From an uncultured Selenomonas sp. (lineage in GTDB: Bacteria; Bacillota; Negativicutes; Selenomonadales; Selenomonadaceae), in assembly GCA_905373085.1 (NCBI GenBank), contig CAJPRR010000007.1, positions 1-31,706 of the forward strand: DNA of 31,706 bases. The letters run 5' to 3'. A program made the position numbers and the translations under genes. Of the stretch, positions 7,907-15,121 are shown in pieces. The number at the start of each line of letters is the position of its first letter. Position 1 is the stretch's first letter. The notes beneath the pieces were generated by a model. The model saw only the letters and a program-made list of their open reading frames with translations, made no database searches and was not told the origin of the DNA.

Positions 7907-9973
7907 TTGAAAAAGATGGCAACGGGAAAGGTGATTCTTTCACTGACGGCTGCAATCCTGCTGGCTGCCGCGCCCTGTGGGGCGGCAGATGTGGAGGCGG
8001 GAGAAGGAAGCGGCGCGGCGGCAGAGGAACTGACGCCGGATTCAAAGGGTGCGACGGAATTTACCCGACAAAAGAACGAGTCTGTTTACAGCCAGTTGGA
8101 TTTTGCTGACAGACAGGAAACGGAATTTTCCCAAAGAGGGCGGATTGCCTCGCCTGAAAAGCTGGAGATCAAGGATGCCTACGGCAATATCGTATGGAGC
8201 CAGAAGGCGTATGGTTTTCTGGAAAACGCAGCGAAGAGTCCTGATACCGTCAATCCGAGCCTTTGGGAAAATGCCAAAAACAACCATGCCTATGGCCTTT
8301 TCGAGGTGGAAAAGGGAATCTACCAAGTGCGCGGGTACGACATGGCGAATCTCACCCTTGTGGCGGGCGATACTGGCTGGATCGTACTCGATACGACGAT
8401 GGGCATCGAATGTGCAGGGGCAGCTCTCGATCTTGTCAAACAACATCTCGGGGAGAAACCGATCAAAGCAGTCATTATCTCGCATCCTCATATTGACCAT
8501 TTCGGTGGTGTCGGGGCTTTCGTGAACGATAAAACGGTTGCGGACGCCTCCCTTCCTATCGAGAAGCAGCTTGCAGGCGGCAAGATTCCGCTCATCGTTC
8601 CGGAGGGATTTACCACTCATGCGGTGGAAGAGAATCTTTATGCGGGCAAGGCCATGGGGAGGCGTGCAAACTATCAGTACGGTACGCTTATCGACAAATC
8701 CCCGACGGGCGCGCTGTCAATCGGCATCGGCATGGGGCAGTCCAAGGGGACGGTATCCTTTGTCGTGCCGTCGTACGAGGTAAAGAAGACCGGCGAAAAA
8801 ATCACGATTGACGGCGTGGAGATGGAATTCCAGCTGACGCCCGGAACGGAAGCTCCTGCCGAGATGAACATATACTTCCCGCGCTACAAGGCGCTCTGGG
8901 CTGCGGAGAACTGCACGGCAACGCTCCATAACCTGTACACTCTGCGCGGCGCTGAGGTGCGCGACGGAAATGCATGGGCGAAATATATCATGGAAGCGAT
9001 GTCGCGGTACGCCGATCGATCGGAGGTTGTCTTCCAGTCGCACAATTGGCCGCATTGGGGCAAAGAGGTCATCCGCGATTATATGCTGAATACCGCTGCG
9101 GTATACAAGTACATCAATGATCAGTCATTGACCTATATCAACCAGGGGTATAACGGCGTGGAAATCGAAAATATGCTGCAGCTGCCGGAGCGGCTTTCTA
9201 AAAATTGGTATACAAGGCCGTATTATGGGACGCCGGCGCACAATGCCATGGCGGTCTATCAGAAATATATGGGTTACTATGACGCCAACCCGGTGAACCT
9301 TTGCAGGCTTCCTGCCGAGCAAAGCGCGAAGAAGATGGCACAATATCTGGAGCTTGGCAGCATGGACGCCTGCCTTGCGCAGGCGAGGCGGGATTTCGCC
9401 AAGGGGGAATACCAGTGGGTTGCCGAATTCACCAATCAGCTCGTATTCGCAGATCCTTCCAATCGGGAGGCAAGACTTCTCTGTGCAGACGCGCTCGAAC
9501 AGCTGGGCTATCAGGCAGAATCCGGCACATGGCGCAACTGCTATCTGACCGGTGCGCTTGAACTGAGGAAGGGCAATAGGACAAAACGGCCTAGGAGCGG
9601 CGGTGAATTTGGCCGTGCTCTCATGCGCCAGCTTACACCGGAGATGGCATTCGACTACATGGATATCCTGCTGGATAAGAAGGCTATGGCAAACCGGGAT
9701 GCCGAGATTCTTTTCCATATCGAAGATCTCGGCAAATATTACAGAGCCTATCTTGTGGACGGCGTCCTTCTCCATGCGGAGGATGCGGGAAAAGCTCCTG
9801 CGGACACGACGGTTGAATGCAGCTCCAAGACGATGCTCCTGCTGCTCATGGATTACAATGCATTTGCCCGGAAGGCAAAAATCGAGGGAGATGCAGCCTT
9901 GCTGCAAAGACTGGCGGCCAATCTGACTGAGCTCGGTCGGAAATCCGGCATGTTCAATATTGTGGAGCCGTGA
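7907..9973 (+). CDS. Exported alkylsulfatase, SdsA1-like metallo-beta-lactamase fold
   Basis: This is predicted to hydrolyse alkyl sulfate esters outside the cytoplasm, releasing alcohol and sulfate. The chosen TTG start at 7907 follows GGGGAGAGA and gives a clean signal peptide (KK, then a hydrophobic run, then CGAADVEA). The frame continues open to 7829, but that extension has no such signal. The metal-binding motif is SHPHIDH at about residues 192-198, with Ser where the usual form is THxHxDH. Further family features are GKAMGRRANYQYG, the glutamates in PAEMN and AAENC, LHNLYTLRGA, and SHNWPHWG. The middle helical dimerisation region and a C-terminal SCP2-like domain complete the layout. 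The 688 residues are close to known members. It appears monocistronic. The true substrate is unknown. Confidence 0.87.
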   Translation: MKKMATGKVILSLTAAILLAAAPCGAADVEAGEGSGAAAEELTPDSKGATEFTRQKNESVYSQLDFADRQETEFSQRGRIASPEKLEIKDAYGNIVWSQKAYGFLENAAKSPDTVNPSLWENAKNNHAYGLFEVEKGIYQVRGYDMANLTLVAGDTGWIVLDTTMGIECAGAALDLVKQHLGEKPIKAVIISHPHIDHFGGVGAFVNDKTVADASLPIEKQLAGGKIPLIVPEGFTTHAVEENLYAGKAMGRRANYQYGTLIDKSPTGALSIGIGMGQSKGTVSFVVPSYEVKKTGEKITIDGVEMEFQLTPGTEAPAEMNIYFPRYKALWAAENCTATLHNLYTLRGAEVRDGNAWAKYIMEAMSRYADRSEVVFQSHNWPHWGKEVIRDYMLNTAAVYKYINDQSLTYINQGYNGVEIENMLQLPERLSKNWYTRPYYGTPAHNAMAVYQKYMGYYDANPVNLCRLPAEQSAKKMAQYLELGSMDACLAQARRDFAKGEYQWVAEFTNQLVFADPSNREARLLCADALEQLGYQAESGTWRNCYLTGALELRKGNRTKRPRSGGEFGRALMRQLTPEMAFDYMDILLDKKAMANRDAEILFHIEDLGKYYRAYLVDGVLLHAEDAGKAPADTTVECSSKTMLLLLMDYNAFARKAKIEGDAALLQRLAANLTELGRKSGMFNIVEP

Positions 9974-10048
9974 CATCAGCAACGGTAAAGTTTATCCGGC
10001 ATACACCGTGTGAAGAGCTGCGATTGCGGTGATGGATGCCCGCGTGCC

Positions 10049-10099
10049 AAAAAATAGGAGGCGCGGTCTGTAGCCAAACTACAGATCGCGCCTCCTTTG
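10049..10099. terminator. Bidirectional terminator between convergent genes
   Basis: An 18-bp stem (10056-10073 with 10079-10096) has one G-T mismatch and the loop CCAAA. It is flanked by an A-run on the left and TTT on the right. It serves the alkylsulfatase gene and, on the other strand, the DUF3298 gene that ends at 10100. Confidence 0.88.
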
Positions 10100-10972
10100 T
10101 CATTTCAACGGATAAGCCTTGGTGAAAAGCCCAGGTGCGTCCTCGCGTTCGATCGTTAGCGTGAAGTCGCCGGAGGCGTAGGGGGCGAGGGCGTAGGGCG
10201 GGTAGAGGAAGACGAGTTCGCCGCGCGTGCCCATGTACCAGGAGAAGGTGTCGAGGCCTTTTTCTGCGGGGTGAATCCGTTCGAGCTGCTCGCGGATGTC
10301 GAAGGCGAACAGTTCTTCCTCACGTCCCGGGTATTGAGCATGGAAGGCGGCAGCAAGCGCTTGGAGCAAAGCTTCGCGGCTCGTGACGACGGCGGTGAGG
10401 GGGACTTCTTTTCCCGTTCTTGTATCGAAGCTCGCGCCGCCCTTGCCGTGCATCGGGTGTACGCCGCCCGCGTAGGACATGCCGAAGCTGCAGAAGCTGA
10501 CCATGTGCTCGTCGACGCGTCCCCACTTCGTGATGACGGAGTAGTCGAAGTAGGCGGCTTCTCTAGGAACGCCGTTCTCGCGGTCCTCTTTCTTGAAATC
10601 GTAGGCGAAATTGAAGCCGCGTTTCGCATCTTGCGCTTCCTGGCTGTTCCAAGCGTCGAGACCGCATGCGAGCGAGGCGTGTGCGCTGCCTTTGACGCGC
10701 ACTATGGGTCGGCTGCTGTAGACCATGCGCTTGCCGCCGGCGTCGTAGACTTCGATGCGGTGGTCTTCGACGAGGAGCCACGGCACGGGAGCTTCGAGGG
10801 AGCGTTCCTCGTCTTTGTCGCCGGCGGCCTTTGCCGGGAGCGTGGATTCCTTGATCGTATCCTGCTGCGCCGCCGCATGGACGGCGGGCATGAGCGGGAA
10901 ATTGCTCGCCAAAAGAGCGGGAGAAGCGAGCAGGAGGGCGGCTGCGAGGGGGAGCGTGTGGAGTTTTTTCAT
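10100..10972 (-). CDS. Exported DUF3298/RsiV-like protein
   Basis: This is a 290-residue secreted or anchored protein. It has a signal peptide (MKKLHTLPLAAALLLASPALLA) and a C-terminal domain resembling DUF3298, which is also found in the anti-sigma factor RsiV. Typical marks are the SYAGGVHPMHG motif followed by SFDTRTGKEVPL, and near the end LVFLYPPYALAPYASG. The start at 10972 has AGGAGG 8 bp upstream. A frame extending to 11008 would add residues before the signal peptide. No cytoplasmic anti-sigma segment is visible, so regulatory function is not supported. The true function is unknown. It stands alone, convergent with the alkylsulfatase gene and divergent from the MFS gene. Confidence 0.82.
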   Translation of the reverse strand: MKKLHTLPLAAALLLASPALLASNFPLMPAVHAAAQQDTIKESTLPAKAAGDKDEERSLEAPVPWLLVEDHRIEVYDAGGKRMVYSSRPIVRVKGSAHASLACGLDAWNSQEAQDAKRGFNFAYDFKKEDRENGVPREAAYFDYSVITKWGRVDEHMVSFCSFGMSYAGGVHPMHGKGGASFDTRTGKEVPLTAVVTSREALLQALAAAFHAQYPGREEELFAFDIREQLERIHPAEKGLDTFSWYMGTRGELVFLYPPYALAPYASGDFTLTIEREDAPGLFTKAYPLK

Positions 10973-11202
10973 GGGGTGAACCTCCTTTTGTGCGGGATAT
11001 GCATACACTTTATTCTATTCTATCATGGGGGAGGCGCGAACGCCCTGTAATCAATGACAGGATGGAATAATATTTTGTGAAAACGTGGGGAAATTCTTCT
11101 GTGCGGCAAGCGCATTTGCGAAGATGACGCGCATCATTTTCCGTGCGGCAGGGGCGCTTGTGAAGCCGCATGAATCGGCGTATTTGAGGCGGCTTCCCTC
11201 GG

Positions 11203-11231
11203 TTGACAAGCTTGCGGGAATATGTTAGTCT
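11203..11231 (+). promoter_or_regulatory. Candidate promoter of the MFS gene
   Basis: A perfect TTGACA (11203-11208) is followed after 17 bp by TAGTCT (11226-11231), about 30 bp before the start codon. The -35 is strong and the -10 weak. Confidence 0.5.
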
Positions 11232-11260
11232 TCCCTTAGAAAAGGGTAGGAGGTTTGAAC

Positions 11261-12418
11261 ATGCAAAACGACAGTTTGCCCGTTGAATATTCGCGCGGCT
11301 TGCTGCATCGTGCCAATCAGGCTTTTTTCTTTGTCGGCGGCTTCGGCACGGCGTCCTGGGCGCCGCTTGTGCCGCTTTTGAAGGCGCGTCTCGATGTCGC
11401 CGAGGATGTGCTCGGACTCCTGCTCCTGTGCATCGGCATCGGCTCTTTGTTGACGATGCCGATCGCCGGCTTCTTGGCGGGACGCTTCGGCTGCCGCCGC
11501 GTGCTCGCCGTCGATTCGGTCGTCTTTGCCGCGCTGCTTATTCTGCTCGCCGTGGTGGGGGACATCCACTTTGCCGTGCCCGCGCTCCTCGCTTTCGGCG
11601 CCGCCATGGGCATCCTCGACGTCACGGTCAACATCCATGCCGTGCGCGTCGAGCAGCTCTTGAAAAAGCGCCTGATGAGCGGCATGCACGCGCTTTGGAG
11701 CATGGGCGGCTTCTTGGGGGCGGGGCTTTTCACCGTATGGCATTCGCTCGGACTCACAGCCTTGGGCGCGACGGCTTGCTCGTCTACGCTCATGGTGATC
11801 CTGACGCTCGCTTTCATGCGCTTTTTGCTTGCGGGCAGAAGCGAACCAGGGGGCAAGAAGCTCGCCGTGCCGCGCGGCATCGTCGTCTTCATCGCCTTGG
11901 TTGCGGGCATATCGTTCCTCGTCGAGGGCGCGGTCATGGACTGGTCGGGCGTGTTTCTCACGGAGGTGCGCTCGATGGACATGTCGCTCGCGGGCACGGG
12001 CTTCGCTTCCTTCTCGGCGGCGATGCTCCTCATGCGGCTTCTGGGCGATGCCATCGTCAATCGCGTGGGCGCGCGCCGCGTCGTCCTCGCCGGCTCGATC
12101 ATCGCCATCACGGGCTTTTTGATCGTGATTCTTTCGCCGGCTGGGAAGCTCCTCTTCCTCGGCTTCTTCGCCATCGGCTTCGGCTGTGCGAACATCGTGC
12201 CGATCTTCTTCTCGCTGATGGGCAGGCAGCGGGACATGCCTCTCAATGCGGCGGTCTCCTCCGTGTCGACATTTGGCTATCTCGGCGTGCTCATGGGGCC
12301 TGCCGCCATCGGCTTCATCGCGCACAGCACGAGCCTTCTGGCATCGTTCGTGCTCTTGGCCGTGCTGCTCGCCGTGCAGCTTTTTATCGGACTGCACGTG
12401 TTCCGCAAGGTGGCGTGA
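11261..12418 (+). CDS. MFS transporter
   Basis: This is a 385-residue major-facilitator-superfamily permease of the inner membrane with about twelve hydrophobic segments spread over its length. The loop after the second segment has the MFS-like motif GFLAGRFGCRRVL. The midpoint loop (about residues 195-205) is charged, and the C-terminal half repeats the pattern with GDAIVNRVGARRVVL. The overall look is of the YbjJ/fucose-permease-like branch, but the substrate cannot be read from the sequence. The ATG at 11261 follows AGGAGG with 7-bp spacing. It is convergent with recQ, and the two share a terminator. Confidence 0.88.
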   Translation: MQNDSLPVEYSRGLLHRANQAFFFVGGFGTASWAPLVPLLKARLDVAEDVLGLLLLCIGIGSLLTMPIAGFLAGRFGCRRVLAVDSVVFAALLILLAVVGDIHFAVPALLAFGAAMGILDVTVNIHAVRVEQLLKKRLMSGMHALWSMGGFLGAGLFTVWHSLGLTALGATACSSTLMVILTLAFMRFLLAGRSEPGGKKLAVPRGIVVFIALVAGISFLVEGAVMDWSGVFLTEVRSMDMSLAGTGFASFSAAMLLMRLLGDAIVNRVGARRVVLAGSIIAITGFLIVILSPAGKLLFLGFFAIGFGCANIVPIFFSLMGRQRDMPLNAAVSSVSTFGYLGVLMGPAAIGFIAHSTSLLASFVLLAVLLAVQLFIGLHVFRKVA

Positions 12419-12442
12419 GAAATTTCATCGGCGCACGCTTCC

Positions 12443-12485
12443 AAAGGCGGCGCAAGGGCAGCAAAAGCTCTTGCACCGCCTTTTA
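12443..12485. terminator. Bidirectional terminator between MFS gene and recQ
   Basis: AAAGGCGGCGCAAG (12443-12456) pairs with CTTGCACCGCCTTT (12470-12483) with a single mismatch. T-runs occur on both strands, and the structure lies between the two stop codons. Confidence 0.85.
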
Positions 12486-12487
12486 TC

Positions 12488-14269
12488 TTATGTGCGATGC
12501 TCTTTGATGCACGCGAGGAAAGTCGCGCCGTAGCGCTCGCACTTTCTTTCGCCGACGCCCTTGACGTGCAGGAAGTCGTCGAGCGTTTCGGGAAGAATGC
12601 GGCACATGTCGCGCAGCGTCGCGTCGGAGAAGATGACGTAGGGCGGCACGCGGTCGCGGGCGGCGAGTTCTTTTCTGAGCGCCCTTAGGTAGTCGAAGAG
12701 CGAGATGTCGACGGGCTTTTCCTTCTGCTTTCGGGGGAAGTTCTGGAATACCTGCTCCTTGCCGCGCAACACGGCGTAGGCGGGTTCTGCAAGCTGCAGC
12801 ACGGGGTATTCGCTCTCCGTGAGCGAGAGATACCCCGTGGCGATGAAGCGCTGGATCGAGCGCTTGATCTCGGCGAGCGTCTGCTCCTGCATGATGCCGT
12901 AGGTCGACAGTTCGTCGAGGTGCAGCGTGCGCACGCGCTGCTCGGCGGAGCCTTTGAGCACCTGCGCTGTCAGCGTCATGCCGTAGCGTCCTCTCATGCG
13001 GTAGACGCACGAGAAGATTTTCTGCGCATCAAGCGTCACGTCGCGCCGCTCGAAGTCGCCCTTGCAGCTGCTGCAGCGTTCGCACGAGGTGGCGGGGCTT
13101 TCCTCGCCGAAGTAGCGCAGGATGAAGGAGCGCAGGCATTCGGGCGTGTGGCAGTAGTCGGACATCTTCTGCAGGCAGCCGAGTTCGTGCGCCTTACGCG
13201 CGGCATCCTCGGTCGAGATGTCGATCAGGTACTTTTGTGTCATGACGTCCTGCGGCGAGAAGAGCAGGATGCATTCGCCCGGCTCGCCGTCGCGTCCCGC
13301 GCGTCCCGCCTCCTGATAGTACGACTCGATGTTTTTCGGCATGTTGTAGTGGATGACGAAGCGCACGTTCGACTTGTCGATGCCCATGCCGAAGGCATTC
13401 GTCGCGACGATCGCCTGCACGTTGTCGTAGAGGAAGTCGTCCTGCGCCTTTGAGCGCTCTTCATCGCTGAGTCCCGCATGATAGGGACGCACAGCGAATT
13501 TTTTTTGCTGCAGGAAGCGGCTCAGGGCGTCCGTCTCCTTGCGCGTCGCACAGTAGATGATGCCGGCTTCTTCGCGATGCGTGCGCAGGTAGTTCGTGAT
13601 GAAGTCCTTGCGGTCGACGCCTGTGAGGACGCCGAAGAAGAGGTTCGGCCGGTCGAAGCCTGCGACGTGCACGGCGGGACGGTGAAGCGCGAGAAGCGAG
13701 ATGATGTCGTCCTTGACGCGCGGCGTCGCCGTCGCCGTGAAGGCGCCGATCAAGGGACGCTTCGGCAGACGTTCGATGAAGGGCGCGATGGCGCGATAGC
13801 TTGGGCGAAAGTCGTGCCCCCACTGCGACAGGCAGTGCGCCTCGTCGATGGCGACGAAGGAAACGGTCTGCTCTTGCAGCAGGGATTGGAAGAAGTCGGT
13901 TTCGAGCCGCTCGGGCGCGACGTAGACGATCTTGTACGCGCCTCTCGCGATGGCGCTGAGCCTTGCGCGAGCTTCCGCCTGTCCAAGCGAGCTGTTGATG
14001 AATGTCGCGGGCGCACCGGCTTCTGTGAGCGCGTCGACCTGATCTTTCATCAGCGAGATCAAGGGCGAGATGACGAGCGTGACGCCCGGGAGCAGCAGAG
14101 CGGGCACTTGGAAGCAGATGGACTTTCCCGCGCCCGTGGGCATGACGGCGACGGTCTCGCGGCCTTCGAGCAGGCTCTTGACGACAGTCTCCTGCGCAGG
14201 GCGGAAGCTCTTGTAGCCGAAGGTCTGCTGCAGGATCTGCAGCGCGCGGGCGAAGTTTTGCTCGGGCAT
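12488..14269 (-). CDS. recQ: ATP-dependent DNA helicase RecQ
   Basis: This is a 3'-5' superfamily 2 helicase acting in recombination and replication-fork repair. Helicase motifs appear in order: FRPAQ (motif 0), MPTGAGKS (Walker A, about residue 43), IDEAHCLSQWGHDFRPSY (Walker B and aromatic-rich loop, about 141), TATATP, and QEAGRAGRDG (motif VI). The RecQ-Ct zinc site uses the cysteines in CHTPEC and CERCSSC, followed by a winged helix. A C-terminal HRDC domain occupies roughly the last 80 residues (DYLRALRKELAARDRVPPYV...). The start at 14269 follows GAAAGGAAG. At 593 residues it is full length. Its 5' end is 53 bp from hicA, which is transcribed divergently. Confidence 0.95.
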   Translation of the reverse strand: MPEQNFARALQILQQTFGYKSFRPAQETVVKSLLEGRETVAVMPTGAGKSICFQVPALLLPGVTLVISPLISLMKDQVDALTEAGAPATFINSSLGQAEARARLSAIARGAYKIVYVAPERLETDFFQSLLQEQTVSFVAIDEAHCLSQWGHDFRPSYRAIAPFIERLPKRPLIGAFTATATPRVKDDIISLLALHRPAVHVAGFDRPNLFFGVLTGVDRKDFITNYLRTHREEAGIIYCATRKETDALSRFLQQKKFAVRPYHAGLSDEERSKAQDDFLYDNVQAIVATNAFGMGIDKSNVRFVIHYNMPKNIESYYQEAGRAGRDGEPGECILLFSPQDVMTQKYLIDISTEDAARKAHELGCLQKMSDYCHTPECLRSFILRYFGEESPATSCERCSSCKGDFERRDVTLDAQKIFSCVYRMRGRYGMTLTAQVLKGSAEQRVRTLHLDELSTYGIMQEQTLAEIKRSIQRFIATGYLSLTESEYPVLQLAEPAYAVLRGKEQVFQNFPRKQKEKPVDISLFDYLRALRKELAARDRVPPYVIFSDATLRDMCRILPETLDDFLHVKGVGERKCERYGATFLACIKEHRT

Positions 14270-14291
14270 GGATGGACTTCCTTTCGTGTCA

Positions 14292-14300
14292 TGGTATAAT
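14292..14300 (+). promoter_or_regulatory. Extended -10 promoter of hicAB
   Basis: TGGTATAAT is a perfect extended -10 (TGnTATAAT) lying 22 bp before the hicA ATG. The -35 is poor, as is common for extended -10 promoters. It overlaps the recQ-hicA divergent gap, so HicAB autoregulation could touch recQ. Confidence 0.7.
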
Positions 14301-14322
14301 ATATGTCAAGGAGGCGGTACGA

Positions 14323-14550
14323 ATGCCGATGACGGCAAAACAGATGATACGGCTGCTTGAAAAGAATGGCTTTGCAGCGGTATCCTCCAGATCCGGCTCG
14401 CATCAGAAGATGAAAAATCCTGCGACAGGGAAAATGACGATTGTACCCGTCCATACAGGAACATTGGGCAAGGGCTTAGAACATAAGATATTGAAGCAGG
14501 CAGGTTTGCTGGAAAGGCTGTGCGAATCGAAGGGAGGATATGAGCCATGA
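14323..14550 (+). CDS. hicA: HicA-family mRNA interferase toxin
   Basis: This is a 75-residue toxin of the HicA type, a dsRBD-like fold that cleaves mRNA. The sequence MTAKQMIRLLEKNGF...SRSGSHQKMKNP matches the family, with the catalytic histidine at about residue 27 in GSH. A basic C-terminal half follows, with TGTLGKGLEHKILKQAGL. The ATG at 14323 has AAGGAGG 8 bp upstream. A longer frame back to 14272 would run through the promoter and is rejected. It overlaps hicB by 4 bp (ATGA), so toxin and antitoxin are translationally coupled, with the toxin first as is typical. Confidence 0.93.
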   Translation: MPMTAKQMIRLLEKNGFAAVSSRSGSHQKMKNPATGKMTIVPVHTGTLGKGLEHKILKQAGLLERLCESKGGYEP

Positions 14551-14861
14551 AGCATTATTATCCTGCCGTGTTTGAAACGGCGCAGGAGGGCGGCTATACG
14601 GTGACGGTGCCCGATATTGATGGCTGCTTCACGGAAGGGAAAACGCTGGAACAGGCAATGTGGATGGCGCAGGATGCGATTGGCTGCATGCTTGAGGACG
14701 TGGCAGAGGCGGATTATCCGAAGGCAAGCAAGGTGAACGATATTGATACGGCGGAATATGCGGACTGCTTTGTGACGCTCGTGGAATTTGATCGACAGGT
14801 CTATGAGCAGCGCTGCAGGGACGTCGCCATAGCACGCGAACAAATCAAGGCGCTGGCATGA
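14547..14861 (+). CDS. hicB: HicB-family antitoxin
   Basis: This is a 104-residue antitoxin of the HicB type, with the partial RNase-H-like fold: YPAVFETAQEGGYTVTVPDIDGCFTEGKTLEQAMWMAQDAI, quoted as the family signature spanning about residues 5-45. It neutralises HicA by direct binding. After about residue 85 only a short helix remains. No ribbon-helix-helix or HTH domain, seen in many longer HicB proteins, is evident, so its own DNA binding is uncertain. It is translationally coupled to hicA and ended by a strong terminator. Confidence 0.92.
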   Translation: MKHYYPAVFETAQEGGYTVTVPDIDGCFTEGKTLEQAMWMAQDAIGCMLEDVAEADYPKASKVNDIDTAEYADCFVTLVEFDRQVYEQRCRDVAIAREQIKALA

Positions 14862-14889
14862 GGGTTGGCGTCACAGAATACGATGGTAG

Positions 14890-14919
14890 AAAAGGCATCG
14901 AGAACACGATGCCTTTTTT
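14890..14919 (+). terminator. Terminator after hicB
   Basis: AAAGGCATCG (14891-14900) pairs perfectly with CGATGCCTTT (14907-14916). A six-base loop separates the arms and the T-run continues to 14919. Confidence 0.92.
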
Positions 14920-15047
14920 GTGCACATCGTTTCGTTCATCTCGTAACAAATCCTGAAAAGATTGCGATACACGAGAAGTGTTGTGCTTTTATAGCTACAC
15001 CTTTCGAGAAAAATCGTTAAATCCCTTTAAAGCTCAGCGATTTCTTA

Positions 15048-15076
15048 TTGTTACACGGGGGGACGGGCAGTATAAT
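15048..15076 (+). promoter_or_regulatory. Promoter of the TolC/ABC efflux operon
   Basis: TTGTTA (15048-15053) and a perfect TATAAT (15071-15076) are 17 bp apart and lie 45 bp before the TolC-family start. Upstream (14862-15047) nothing codes. An AAATCG/CGATTT inverted pair (15011-15016 and 15038-15043) abuts the -35 and could be an operator. Confidence 0.75.
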
Positions 15077-15121
15077 AAATAACATAAAGTGGAAGTATAC
15101 CCCTCGGGGAGGAGAGAGACG

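Noticed and set aside
10271..11050. A 259-codon open frame on the plus strand
   Set aside because: It is antisense to the DUF3298-like gene, which has a signal peptide, a good ribosome site and family motifs on the minus strand.
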